Shown here: positions 19,560-31,194 of the stretch, piece after piece
How positions within the stretch are numbered: position 1 is the stretch's first letter
Layout: each line of letters opens with the position of its first letter
Source: Nakazawaea peltata
Taxonomy: Eukaryota > Ascomycota > Pichiomycetes > Alaninales > Pachysolenaceae
Direction: 5' to 3'
DNA length: 64,000 nucleotides
Assembly: GCA_001599355.1 (NCBI GenBank)
Contig: BCGQ01000006.1
Coordinates: 744,001-808,000 of the forward strand
Made by a program: the position numbers and the translations under genes
Notes under the pieces: generated by a model
What the model was told of the DNA's origin: nothing
Seen by the model: only the letters and a program-made list of their open reading frames with translations
Databases searched by the model: none

Positions 19560-20928
19560 GGATATATACATTTGGTTTCAAAGTCAACTTTACTGGAGAA
19601 TCTGCATCAAGTGTTGGAAACGAGACAAATTTTTGTCCCGAAGTGGTATCCAAAAGGACTGGTAATCCAACGTATTGGCTTTTTCTTTCATGTGTAATTT
19701 TATGATAATCAGCATTTGTAAATAGTTTAAGCTTGAATGATGTAGAAGTATTTCCTATAACAAAACGGTTGTCGAATAGCTCTCCTTCTTTGGGATACTG
19801 GTCGTAGGGTTTCATGGACTGAGTTCTTGGTATTTCTCTTGAAGCGAATAGCTCAATGTGCGATTCGGTTTTTGTGGAAACCCAATTCGTGCCGAGATGG
19901 TTGAATTTCTGCACGTGCAAAAGGCGATCCACTAAGGCCGACGTCAATTTTTCGGAAAATGTGTAATGATAATTGCATAAAGGAGAGATTTGATAGTTCA
20001 AGCACCACAACATTCTTGCTATAAATAGCTTATTATCAGGGTTTTGAAATTCTTTCAAAGGGAAACGAGCTGATATGCACAGTCTAAAAGGGTCTAATAT
20101 TAAGTCATTACTTTGCATCATTGATTTAGTTAGCTTCGTAATTTTAGTTTCATAAAGGTCCGTAAGCAGCTGCACATCATTTAAGAGTGCAGATATGTGG
20201 GGGGTGGACCGTAAAAAGGTTTCCGAAGAGCGAATCAAGTTTCTTGGAGTCAATGTAATATCCTTGTTTGTGTAATCTTCAAACCATTTTAGGTTTGAAT
20301 TGATGCAATAGTCTACTAAATCCTGTTTTCTAATGCCTAACAAAGGACGAAGCAACTGAAGTTTGCCTGTTGTTGCACTTCGTATGGGCCTTATCCCATT
20401 AAGGCCAAATATAGATGAGTTATTGATCAAACGGTAGACAAAGGTTTCAAGATTGTCATCCAATGTATGACCGAGAAGCATGTAATCGACATTTTGCTTG
20501 TTGCAGTAATCGTATAAGATTCGATATCTGTGTTCTCTCAGAAGAGTCTCAAAATTCGAAATAGAATGGAGATCTTTCAGATGGGATGGCCAGTCAATTC
20601 TCAAAACTTCGTGTTTGAGAGAGAAACCTGCCACAGATGACGCAATAGGAATGAGATCTCCAATACTAGCAGCCTCCTCCAGGCTTCCTTCTCTATAACT
20701 ATGATCTATAGTGACGGCGGTCACCTCAGCAGGGGTCTCCTTAAAGAAGTTCAGTGTGAGATGAGTGAGTGCTATGCTGTCGACCCCTCCTGAAAGAGCT
20801 ATGACTATCTTTAAAGGGGTCGAAGGGTTCTTGTGTCCCACATCTGCGCCCCATTTATTCCGAGACTGTCTCAAAAGATCTGCAAAATACCGATTAAATC
20901 GCTCCTGGATCATCGTCCGCCTGCTCAT
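19522..20928 (-). CDS. tRNA(Ile)-lysidine synthetase (TilS-like), probably mitochondrial
   Basis: This N-type PP-loop ATPase would convert the wobble C of tRNA-Ile(CAU) to lysidine so that it reads AUA as isoleucine. The frame is open to a TTG at 20940, but the first ATG is 20928, giving 468 residues. The PP-loop SGGVDS is at residues 46-51. TilS hallmarks follow: VTIDHSYREGS, then LLGHTLDDNLETF and an RN-LIR block. The basic N-terminus (MSRRTMIQERFNRYF) could act in mitochondrial import. Presence of the gene implies AUA = Ile in this yeast's mitochondria. CLF1 and this gene converge and their coding ends overlap by 38 bp. Family assignment is secure; compartment is inferred. Confidence 0.88.
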   Translation of the reverse strand: MSRRTMIQERFNRYFADLLRQSRNKWGADVGHKNPSTPLKIVIALSGGVDSIALTHLTLNFFKETPAEVTAVTIDHSYREGSLEEAASIGDLIPIASSVAGFSLKHEVLRIDWPSHLKDLHSISNFETLLREHRYRILYDYCNKQNVDYMLLGHTLDDNLETFVYRLINNSSIFGLNGIRPIRSATTGKLQLLRPLLGIRKQDLVDYCINSNLKWFEDYTNKDITLTPRNLIRSSETFLRSTPHISALLNDVQLLTDLYETKITKLTKSMMQSNDLILDPFRLCISARFPLKEFQNPDNKLFIARMLWCLNYQISPLCNYHYTFSEKLTSALVDRLLHVQKFNHLGTNWVSTKTESHIELFASREIPRTQSMKPYDQYPKEGELFDNRFVIGNTSTSFKLKLFTNADYHKITHERKSQYVGLPVLLDTTSGQKFVSFPTLDADSPVKLTLKPNVYIPSPPFAGASSIS

Positions 20929-22022
20929 CGGATAAACCAAGGTAGTGCAAAGCTCAAATAGGTCTAGAAAACTCTGAGCGAAATAAATTTAAAAAGTCGT
21001 GCATATTGTACAAATATTGTAACGAGGTGCGCGCCGTGCTTGCACAAAAGAGGCTACATTAGCCCCAGTAACAAAATACAACCTCATCAACTCCGCCCGC
21101 AATTTGTGCGCGCGTTGAGCTCGGAGAAACAGTGTGGAGAATCTTCCCCAGACTAATTTTTTTTGGCGTGGGAAGGAGAAAAGAAAAGCCGTTGAGCGAG
21201 CTGCTTCGGGGTGCAGTTGAGCTTGGGCGGCAAAAAATGGAGGGGGGTAAACTCGGAAGAGAAGTAGAAGCAGCAATGTTACAGAAGACCGGGATTTTGG
21301 CATGTGGAGTGCAACCGGTGGCAAATGTCTAGCTGGCTGATAGTGTCAATTTTGTTTGCGGGGTGAAAGGATCTCGAACGTTATGAAATTAGGTGATTTT
21401 TTTTGGGGTAAACAACTTTTACTGTTTCGTAGTAAAAAAAAAGTGGAATGGCAGGTCCCGGATTAATTGATAAGTATTGAAGTGATGAGTTAGGGAAGTG
21501 ACAGGTATGGACTCAAATCATAGATGGGGAAGAGTAACATTGGCTTCCGAAGAAAAGGGCAGCACCCATATAGTTATGAAAGCTTAGATGGTATAACTAG
21601 TAAATCCAATCCTTAGTTGTAGACCTCCTCACATCTCAAATCCTACTGTAGTCTTAGTTGAGAGCCCAATTACTGCCGGCTAGTTGGGCTTGACCAAACT
21701 GCAAAAAACACAACCAGGAGAAAAACAAAAAAAATGAGAACAAAAAAATTTTTCCTTTTATCTAGGTGTTATACCGTATTCAAAGGCGTTAGGAAAGAAG
21801 AACTAGTCGCTACAAGAGATATAGTCCATATATTCAGTTGGACTATCACATATCACAAGCTTTATCACATTGATACGCAGTACAGAGCCAGTTTACACGT
21901 CACATCCTTGACTCGACTCCACACAAAACACACAGACTGAGCTCCCCCTTTCCCCCACAGATTCATTTTTTTCCTCCCAGTTTCGATCTTAATTTGTTTC
22001 TTTTTGTGGGCTAATTTTTTGC
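20929..22022. other. Divergent promoter region, TilS-like gene and MIG1 (1.1 kb)
   Basis: No gene is supported. The stretch contains two TGCGCGC heptamers (21028-21034 and 21107-21113) on the TilS side, two reverse TTACCCC elements (21244-21250 and 21405-21411), and several A/T runs near MIG1. The T-rich tract just before the MIG1 ATG (21965-22020) probably lies in the leader. Confidence 0.55.
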
Positions 22023-23546
22023 ATGACGTCCACGACCTCCGATAAGGGCAGCGGTATTCCATTGCTGGTTGCCGGATCGGCTCCATTGGTTGACCATGAT
22101 GGCACTCCGGATTCGTCCGCCGACAATAATTCAGGTAAGATCAGAAGTGCTGATTTACCACGTCCATATAAGTGTCCTTTCTGTGAGAAGCTGTTCCATA
22201 GATTGGAGCACCAAACAAGGCATATCAGAACACATACTGGAGAAAAGCCGCATCAATGTAATTACCCCGGGTGTTTCAAGAAATTCTCAAGGTCTGATGA
22301 GTTGACAAGACATGCTAGAATACATACCAATCCAAACTCCAGAAAAAGATTGCAGGAGAAGAAATTGCTGCTGTTGCAACAGAAACAGCAGGTGCAGCAA
22401 TTGGGCAATACTACAATCACCACTACTACTATGGACACAAAGAAAAAATTGAAGCCAAAGAAGAGCCCTCAGCAACAACTGCCAGAGCCACATATGGCAT
22501 CTATCAAAAAAGAGGATGGCTTTGCTGCTCCTTCTCTCACAACATCCAAGTCATCACTGGACATAAATTTACTTGCATCTATGGCATCAGAAGAATTGGA
22601 GAATTTACAAAGACTGCAACACCATCAACAGCCACAGCCTCCTCAAATTTCTTCATCGCAACATGATATGCAATACGTTAAGTCATTGCCGTCGTTGTCA
22701 GCCTACTTTGGAGCAAATGTGCCACCTTTGGTAGTACCAGGTCAAAGTCCGCCTTCTCACCTTCCTGCTCATGCGCCAATCGCCAGACCTCTCAATTCGT
22801 TGAGTTCATTACAGCGTATGACTCCATTGACATCTCACGAAGCTTCAGAGCTGCCAAGTAATACCGGGTCATCTCTTTCCAGATCGGCATCATCCACTGA
22901 CTTCCACGATACTTCGATGGAACATGCATTGAAGAAATCCAGACCAACTTCGCCATTGGCTTCATATAACTCAAGTTTCGCTACCAATCACTCAGGAAAT
23001 AACAACTCCATGACTAATCTTTCATCTCTCTTGCATTCCCCTCATAACAGCAGCATGTTGAACATGTTGAATCGTGACCGTGATTCCTCACTGCTGTTAC
23101 ATCTCCTCGGGTTGAACGGAAACATGAGATCGACGCCTGATGCAACTCCTTTGCAAACTCCTCTGGTGTCACCGAGATTGCAGGCGCTGTCATTGTCTTT
23201 AACAAGTCTCAGTGGAGCTAATTCATATACGAGCTTGGGCCAGCCGCTGGTGCAGTCTTTGAGTGCTTCGTTACCCCAACAACTGCAGCTGCAGCTGCAG
23301 TCTCTCCAACAAACTCAAATTTCGGAGAAGTCTCCTTCTTCAACTGCATTACCCCCTTTAAGAAGTTTAAAGCTTAATTTGCCTCTGGATTTGAACAATG
23401 AAGTGGGAACTTCGTCTGCTGATAAGATCAGCAGTCTTGCTGCAGGAAAGCATAAGTTTGCAGTAGGAGGAGATGACGAAGAAGAAGATGGAGCTGAGCT
23501 GCCAAGACTGCTGCCTCAGCAACAACAACGAGGATTCTTCATCTAA
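22023..23546 (+). CDS. MIG1: Mig1/CreA-type C2H2 zinc-finger repressor
   Basis: This nuclear repressor of glucose-repressed genes has 507 codons (504 in S. cerevisiae Mig1). Two C2H2 fingers occupy about residues 50-105: CPFC...[12 protein letters not shown] and a second ending [12 protein letters not shown], joined by TGEKP. These match the Mig1/CreA recognition helices, so the expected target is a GC box (SYGGGG). A CTG at 22191-22193 falls on the Ala of K-A-FHRLEHQ, again showing CUG = Ala. The rest is Gln-, Ser- and Pro-rich, with a conserved-looking LxxLxx segment near 355-380 and an acidic patch before the end. The first ATG (22023) is used. Snf1 phosphorylation is expected from the family, not seen here. 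Confidence 0.9.
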   Translation: MTSTTSDKGSGIPLLVAGSAPLVDHDGTPDSSADNNSGKIRSADLPRPYKCPFCEKLFHRLEHQTRHIRTHTGEKPHQCNYPGCFKKFSRSDELTRHARIHTNPNSRKRLQEKKLLLLQQKQQVQQLGNTTITTTTMDTKKKLKPKKSPQQQLPEPHMASIKKEDGFAAPSLTTSKSSLDINLLASMASEELENLQRLQHHQQPQPPQISSSQHDMQYVKSLPSLSAYFGANVPPLVVPGQSPPSHLPAHAPIARPLNSLSSLQRMTPLTSHEASELPSNTGSSLSRSASSTDFHDTSMEHALKKSRPTSPLASYNSSFATNHSGNNNSMTNLSSLLHSPHNSSMLNMLNRDRDSSLLLHLLGLNGNMRSTPDATPLQTPLVSPRLQALSLSLTSLSGANSYTSLGQPLVQSLSASLPQQLQLQLQSLQQTQISEKSPSSTALPPLRSLKLNLPLDLNNEVGTSSADKISSLAAGKHKFAVGGDDEEEDGAELPRLLPQQQQRGFFI

Positions 23547-23838
23547 TGATCTAATCTTTATTTGGGAACAAATTGTGTACTATTAATAGAATATCCCTTG
23601 ATGGGAACAAATTTTTGGACCGTATGGTGACCGTAGCGAAACTCTATGTTTTTAAAGTTTGGATCATTTTATGGTTGTGCATAGACGAATAGCTTTTGAA
23701 GCCTGCATTAGACTATTGCAAAAATAAATTACAGATAAGAAATGTGCTCGAAGGGGTTTAATGGGATTCCCTTGGGTTGGATATAAACCGGGACATGCCA
23801 CTGAGCTCAATTGTCTGCCGTGATATCAGCTGAGTGAC

Positions 23839-24592
23839 ATGTTTGTTTCTTTACTTTTGATGATAATTTGGTTACAGAAATCATTGGTTGTCCATGTTGA
23901 GGCCGCCACAAGCACACCGGAATACATTTATAGGGTGAGCATTATAAGCGATAGTTGGTTATGCTTGGACTAAATGTACTAACTCTAGTTTAAAGACTAA
24001 TACTGCATTTGGATGCGATGATTGCAGCTTGATCACTACGGAAGGGGCTACATTTTATGTTACCACGACCACGACCTCGATGACTACATCAATGACTACT
24101 CCTACAACTATTACTACAAGTAGTACAACTCCAATTCTGACTACTCCAATTCTGACTACTCCAGATACAGACACTTCATTGATAGAGACAATTACTTCGT
24201 CGTCTACCATTTCTACCACTAGTACAACTTCCATTTCGGAAGACGAAAGTTTCATTATTGCCCCAACCGGCTATTGGAACACATCTTCACCTACTATAAT
24301 TTATTATACGTCGACCAGGTCTACTTCTACTTTTGTGTATGAGACACAGACAGTCATCACTGAGACGACGACTCAGTCTACAGAAGATACAATGACTCCG
24401 ATTACAAAAACAATTCCTGATACTCACACAACCTCATTCTCAACGGATAATTGTGCCGCAATAACCACTGTCACAGTCATACAGACTGTGGTGCAAATAG
24501 GTGCAGCTGCAGGGGCCCACACTCAAATCTCATCTCCGGTGTGGCTATGGAGAGTGATTTTACTATTTTGGGGCCATTTCATGTTTTTATGA
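23839..24592 (+). CDS. Ser/Thr-rich GPI-type cell-wall protein, spliced (exons 23839-23934 and 23996-24592)
   Basis: The downstream frame has no ATG at its head. Upstream, an ATG at 23839 opens a 32-codon exon coding a signal peptide (MFVSLLLMIIWLQKSL...) and ending at GTGAGC. A perfect branch point TACTAAC lies at 23977-23983, and the AAG at 23993-23995 gives an acceptor that joins the two frames in phase. Without splicing, translation stops 13 codons into the intron. The product is about 230 residues: signal peptide, a short Cys-containing segment (FGCDDCS), a long Thr/Ser-rich stalk (about 40-190), and a hydrophobic C-terminus after AAAGAHTQISS, typical for GPI attachment. Two tandem ATTPI-type repeats occur near residue 80. 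The role is unknown, probably a wall mannoprotein. Confidence 0.72.
23935..23995 (+). other. Intron, 61 nt, in the GPI-type wall protein gene
   Basis: The donor is GTGAGC (not the usual GTATGT), the branch point is canonical TACTAAC at 23977-23983, and the acceptor is AAG 13 nt beyond the branch A. The nearer TAG at 23986-23988 would put exon 2 out of frame. Phase is 0 at both ends. Confidence 0.7.
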
Positions 24593-26357
<1,765 letters not shown>

Positions 26358-26388
26358 ATTAGAATGATAAATAATTAAATAATGCAAT

Positions 26389-28053
26389 TTATGCAGTTTC
26401 TGGTTTATGTTCATCTTTGTTGTACTCTTTATGTTTGATATCCTCAGCTCGGAGATCTTTAATTAAGAAACATAAGAGGAACCCTGTTGCATAACAAGCG
26501 AGTGGGAAGTAAGCAGCATTTTTTAAAACGGAGATCGCTTGATCTACTGGCAATTCCGAAAGATCACTACCCATCATCGATGTTGTGACTGCAGTTCCCA
26601 ATGCAGTTCCATACTGGGAAACTCCAAGGCCAATGGCCGTGACTAACAGTTGTAATTCCAATGGAGTAGCAAGAATAAGTAAATTTAAATAACGTACAAA
26701 GAATATGTTAGTCCCTCCTGACCATAATATAATCCCTGGAACGAAGAACTTCCAGAACAGATTATGAGTATCTTTGACTTGACTAATAAGAATACATCCC
26801 ATAGTTGCGATGAAAAGTCCGGTGTAACAAGTTCTTTTGGAAGAAATTTTATGCATAAATGGAAATAAAGCAAGACATGTTGTACTGACCATGGTAATTA
26901 ATTGAGTTAATACTCTGACACCCACCATTACAGGCGTATCTCCAAAGACGAATTCAAAATAATTCACCAATATTAAAATGACACTATTAAACCCCAGGAA
27001 AAGCAAGAAGACCAGAGGGGGGATAACGATAATATTTGTTAAAGACCAGACCCTCTTTGGGATGACTAAAATCAACCCACCTGAGTCACCAGCAATTCCC
27101 GAAGTGGGCCTACTTTCATCATCTTCTGATACAGGATACTTTTTATAACAGTACATTTCCCATACCCCAAAAGCCCCCAAGAGCATGATCCCTAATATTA
27201 TCGGCACATATGCATCGGGTTCAGCCCAGCTATTTCCCAGCTCAGTAAACCCTGTTACAAGTAATAACCCGCCTCCTATACAGAAAAAGACCCCTATATA
27301 GTCCAATCTCTTCAAATCATTGAGATCGCCCCTATTGGAAGGCTCCAATATTAAAAGAAGTAAGAATGACACAACAAGAGTCAAGATGGAGATTAACCAG
27401 CATGATGCGCGGTACCCAAGATTGGTCATATCGAGTGCTCCACCAATGAGAACCCCCAAACAGAAAGACGAGACCATTGCAGATGTCAAGATATTTAAGG
27501 CAACAGTTAAAGATCTACCATGAAATGTATGCGCTATAATAGCGAAAGAAGGAGGGACGGTAATGGCCGCGCAGATACCTTGTAAGGCTCTGAAGATGAT
27601 CAAGACGTAGATATTCTGGACCAAAGCACAGATCATGGCGAAGATTCCTAATGAAAAGAGACCTCCGATGATCATGATATCATGACCAACAATGTCACTT
27701 ATCCGCCCACTAATAATGATAAAACTGGCAAATGCTATTGCATACAGTGAAATATTCCAACTGGCGACTGAGTAACTTACGCCGTAGTCATCCAGGATAC
27801 GTTGGATCCCGGTAAAAAACACGGTCAAGTTCAGTCTGTCGGCAATTTGAGATACAGATACAAGAAGAACAGTCACTACACCATGACGAAGTTTGGATCC
27901 CACTGTGCGTCGAAGATATTTCACCACCTTTACGATAGGCGAGAATGCACCAGCTGAACTTTGTACCTGCTCCACTGTTTTCTCCGTATAAATTTGGTCT
28001 TTTTTCTCAGACGGTCCAACACCGACCTCCATGGAACGTATACTAGGACTCAT
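26389..28053 (-). CDS. ATR1-like DHA2-type major facilitator transporter (copy 1)
   Basis: A proton-driven export pump of the plasma membrane is likely. The frame opens at a GTG (28059); the first ATG is 28053, giving 554 residues. About 14 hydrophobic helices are visible between residues 60 and 530. A conserved motif A-like loop (GRISDIVGHD) and FRALQGICAA follow, typical of the 14-helix DHA2 group. It most resembles the Atr1/Ymr279c set (aminotriazole, borate), but substrate cannot be told from sequence. It forms a head-to-tail pair with the next gene, about three quarters identical by eye. A TATATAAG and a Yap-type TTAGTCA (28121-28127) lie just upstream. The N-terminal 55 residues are hydrophilic and the least conserved between copies. 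Confidence 0.85.
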   Translation of the reverse strand: MSPSIRSMEVGVGPSEKKDQIYTEKTVEQVQSSAGAFSPIVKVVKYLRRTVGSKLRHGVVTVLLVSVSQIADRLNLTVFFTGIQRILDDYGVSYSVASWNISLYAIAFASFIIISGRISDIVGHDIMIIGGLFSLGIFAMICALVQNIYVLIIFRALQGICAAITVPPSFAIIAHTFHGRSLTVALNILTSAMVSSFCLGVLIGGALDMTNLGYRASCWLISILTLVVSFLLLLILEPSNRGDLNDLKRLDYIGVFFCIGGGLLLVTGFTELGNSWAEPDAYVPIILGIMLLGAFGVWEMYCYKKYPVSEDDESRPTSGIAGDSGGLILVIPKRVWSLTNIIVIPPLVFLLFLGFNSVILILVNYFEFVFGDTPVMVGVRVLTQLITMVSTTCLALFPFMHKISSKRTCYTGLFIATMGCILISQVKDTHNLFWKFFVPGIILWSGGTNIFFVRYLNLLILATPLELQLLVTAIGLGVSQYGTALGTAVTTSMMGSDLSELPVDQAISVLKNAAYFPLACYATGFLLCFLIKDLRAEDIKHKEYNKDEHKPETA

Positions 28054-28514
28054 GACCACAATTACCTACTCTTTTCATTGAGATACTGTCTATATAAGCT
28101 TATATATCTTCCCCTAGAAATTAGTCATCGGGATCTCCTCCCTCAACTTTTCTGCACCGTCTGCCGGAGATGTCTCCCTTCGAGGAAATCTCAACCGCGC
28201 AAAGGGATTATCTCCGTCTCGATAACGATAATAAAAATACCCCCATCTAGGTAAGATGCGGCTGGAAATGTAGCAAAATACGATTTTCTCGGAAGTACAA
28301 TTCGCATCGCACTTAATGTTTATATCCATCCCGGTTTGTGAAGAAAATAATATTTATATTAAATTGAGGGATTATTGGATGAATCTTTGTCTCTGGAGGG
28401 GGTGAGAAGGGGTATGTTAGGAGTATACCCTGACTTTCATACATTATACCATCAAACACGAACATATTAATGATCTATTATATCTTAGATTAAATTATTA
28501 TTAAATATTGTAGT
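28054..28514. other. Intergenic between the two ATR1-like genes
   Basis: This 461-bp stretch holds the promoter of copy 1, with TATA-like runs at 28091-28107 and TTAGTCA at 28121-28127, and the 3' end of copy 2. Nothing else is recognised. Confidence 0.55.
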
Positions 28515-30197
28515 CTATGCAGCTACCGGCTCATCTTTAGTTTTTTTATACTCTTTATGTTTGATGTCACCGGCGCGAAGATCTTTGATTAAGAAACATA
28601 AAAGGAAACCTGTTCCATAAGTAGCGACTGGGAAAAGTGCAGCATGTTTGATAACAGTGATGGTCTCATCTAGAGGCAATTCGGCAATCTGACTTCCCAT
28701 CATTGAAGAAGTAACTGCTGTACCTAAAGCAGTTCCATATTGAGTCATTGCAAACGCAATCGATGTTACTAACAGTTGTAAATCTAATGGTGTAGCGAAA
28801 ATAAGCAAATTGAAGTAACGGACAATGAAAATGTTCGTTCCCGCTGCCCATATAATAGTGCCTGGGAAAAGGTATTTCCAGAACAGATTTGGTGTATCTT
28901 TGACCTGACTAATAAGAACGCATCCCATCGTTGCAGTGAAAAGACCCATGAAACAAGTCTTCTTCGATGAGAATCTCTGCATAGCTGGGAATAAGAAAAT
29001 GCAACCCGTAGTGACCATTGTAACCAACTGGGTCAAGATTCTAACACCCACCATAACTGGCGAATCCTTGAACACAAACTCGAAATAATTGACTAACACT
29101 AATACAACACTGTTAGAACCCAGGAAGAGTAAAAGTACCAGTGGTGGGATCACGATGATATTTGTTAATGACAAGACTCTTTTTGGAACAACAAGAATCA
29201 AACCCCCGGAATCACCAGCAATTCCTGAACTCGATTTGTTCTCTTCATCTTCCGGTATATCTTCTGGTTCAGGGAACTTTCTATAACAGTACATTTCCCA
29301 TAACGCGAAGGCTACTAAGAACAAGATTCCTCCTATTAATGGAATATAAGCGATAGGCTGGGTCCAGCCATTTCCCAGCTCAGTGAACCCTGTGACAAGT
29401 AATAATCCACCTGCGACACATAACGACATTCCTCTGTAATCGAATCTCTTCAAATCGCTGAAGTTACCTCTATGGGAAGGCTCCAAAACCAAGAGAAGCA
29501 AGAATGACACTATAAGAGTCAGGATGGCTATCAATAAACAAGATGCACGGTATCCGAGACTGGTCATATCAAATGCACCACCCACGAGAACTCCCAAACA
29601 GAAAGAAGCAGTGACAGCAGATGCCGAGATATTAAGGGCAATAGTAAGTGGTCTTCCATGGAATGTGTGAGCGATAATTGCAAAGGAAGCAGGAACTGTG
29701 ACAGCGGCACAAACACCTTGCAAAGCTCTAAAGATAATCAACACATAGATGTTCTGGACCAAAGCACAAATCAAAGCAAATATACCGAGTGAGAAAAGAC
29801 CCCCAATAATCATGATATCGTGACCGACAATATCGCTAACCCTTCCACTGATGATAATGAAACTGGCAAAAGCGATAGCGTACAGCGACACACTCCAACT
29901 CGCAACTGAATAACTAACGTCATACTCGTCCAGAATAGCTTGAACACCAGTATAGAAAATGGTCAAGTTCAGTCTATCAGTAACTTGAGAAGTGGACACA
30001 AGAAAGACGGTAACAAATCCACTACGGATTCTGGCACCTACAGTCAGTCGAAGAAATTTGACAACTCTTACAAGAGGTGAAAACGCGGTGATTAAGCGAT
30101 TTTGATCCTCTATTGTTTGCTCAGCATAAATGGCCTTTTCATGTATTGGCTTGGACAGACCCTGATCGTCCCCGAAAGAATGTATAGTGGAACCCAT
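28515..30197 (-). CDS. ATR1-like DHA2-type major facilitator transporter (copy 2)
   Basis: This 560-codon paralogue of the neighbouring gene begins at an ATG (30197). Helices, the GRVSDIVGHD loop, FRALQGVCAA, FTELGNGW and the C-terminal FLLCFLIKDLRAGDIKHKEY tail line up with copy 1 along the whole length, so the pair arose by tandem duplication of the entire coding region. Differences cluster in the N-terminal 50 residues, the cytosolic loop before helix 9 (EDIPEDEEN against SEDDES) and the last ten residues. A multidrug or boron/amine export role is inferred from the Atr1 group only. A TATATATATAT run at about 30253-30263 lies some 60 bp before the start. Confidence 0.85.
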   Translation of the reverse strand: MGSTIHSFGDDQGLSKPIHEKAIYAEQTIEDQNRLITAFSPLVRVVKFLRLTVGARIRSGFVTVFLVSTSQVTDRLNLTIFYTGVQAILDEYDVSYSVASWSVSLYAIAFASFIIISGRVSDIVGHDIMIIGGLFSLGIFALICALVQNIYVLIIFRALQGVCAAVTVPASFAIIAHTFHGRPLTIALNISASAVTASFCLGVLVGGAFDMTSLGYRASCLLIAILTLIVSFLLLLVLEPSHRGNFSDLKRFDYRGMSLCVAGGLLLVTGFTELGNGWTQPIAYIPLIGGILFLVAFALWEMYCYRKFPEPEDIPEDEENKSSSGIAGDSGGLILVVPKRVLSLTNIIVIPPLVLLLFLGSNSVVLVLVNYFEFVFKDSPVMVGVRILTQLVTMVTTGCIFLFPAMQRFSSKKTCFMGLFTATMGCVLISQVKDTPNLFWKYLFPGTIIWAAGTNIFIVRYFNLLIFATPLDLQLLVTSIAFAMTQYGTALGTAVTSSMMGSQIAELPLDETITVIKHAALFPVATYGTGFLLCFLIKDLRAGDIKHKEYKKTKDEPVAA

Positions 30198-31194
30198 GTC
30201 TTCCGTTTACTAAGAACTACTCATTACTACTTTACATCCAGGTATGTTAATCTGTATATATATATGCAGCTTGGGATTACAGATTAGTAATCCTCCTCTC
30301 CTTCATCAGCTGTCGGTGGTTTGCATTGCACTATCGGCAGGTAAGATGGGGGATACCTGCGCTTAAAAGTGCTTATTTCATCCCAATTGAGCAGAAACCG
30401 AAAAGATAAGAAACAGAGCCCGCTCATCCGTGGGATGCGGCGTTTACACAGAATCAAAATCTGACTTTTTCGTAAGCTGAGCACGCAATTTGTGAGGGAA
30501 TTTTATTATTTCTGGCCTATGTCCGCTCACGACTAAAGGATCAGCAGACGAATTCACCAAATTTGAAGGAGGATTGAATCAAAATCCGTTTATGGACAAA
30601 TGAAGAGGGGGAGCAAAATTAGTATCAATATTGTTTTAGTGCGTTTACGGTAATATGAGGTGTTTTAGCCGAGTGGGATGTACGGCTTTCCACACAGAAA
30701 TACCACACCACCTAGGGATAGTGCAGGATGCAGTATGTAGATACCGTATATTCAGGTTTAATGCCATGTCCGTGCAGTAATTAGTCATTCGTCGAGTTGG
30801 AATCTTGTCTTTCCTGGTAAGGTGAATGTCCATGTCGGTGATCTACCTTAGTCGGTTCCATTAACGAAAAAATGGTATTCGTAATGAACTGCGTACGGCT
30901 TTATCAATACAAAGTTTGTTCTCTTAGGGTCCGTCATCTTGAAGCCGTTCATCTTGAAGCTTCGCATAACAACAATTGAGGCCTCGAAAACAATCTCCTC
31001 GATAGCATTCTATTAAAAAATATTATCCCCTTTTTGCTCTCAAGATCTGTACCTTTTATGTCTGTGAAGCTCTCTCATTTCTGCTATTATTTTATTTTTT
31101 TGCTCGGGTTACCCCCTTTGAACCCCCTTAAATAAGACCTACCCCTTTACGACAGTCCTCTGTTTTCAGAACATACACCACACAAGTAGCAACA
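30198..31194. other. Divergent promoter region, transporter copy 2 and secreted protein gene (1 kb)
   Basis: No gene is supported. Contents: TATA run near 30253; TTAGTCA at 30781-30787; a 12-bp direct repeat at 30934-30945 and 30949-30960; TTACCCC at 31109-31115; three CCCCT stress-type elements at 31113-31117, 31124-31128 and 31142-31146. Confidence 0.6.
31113..31146 (+). promoter_or_regulatory. Cluster of three CCCCT (STRE-like) elements
   Basis: Three CCCCT cores lie within 34 bp, 50-82 bp before the start of the secreted-protein gene. CCCCT is the Msn2/4 stress element; a C2H2 factor of the Mig1/Msn2 class could bind here. Confidence 0.4.

Noticed and set aside
24029-24592. Unspliced Thr-rich frame starting at a TTG
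   Set aside because: No ATG lies at its head and no signal peptide would be made; the spliced model with a TACTAAC branch point explains it better.
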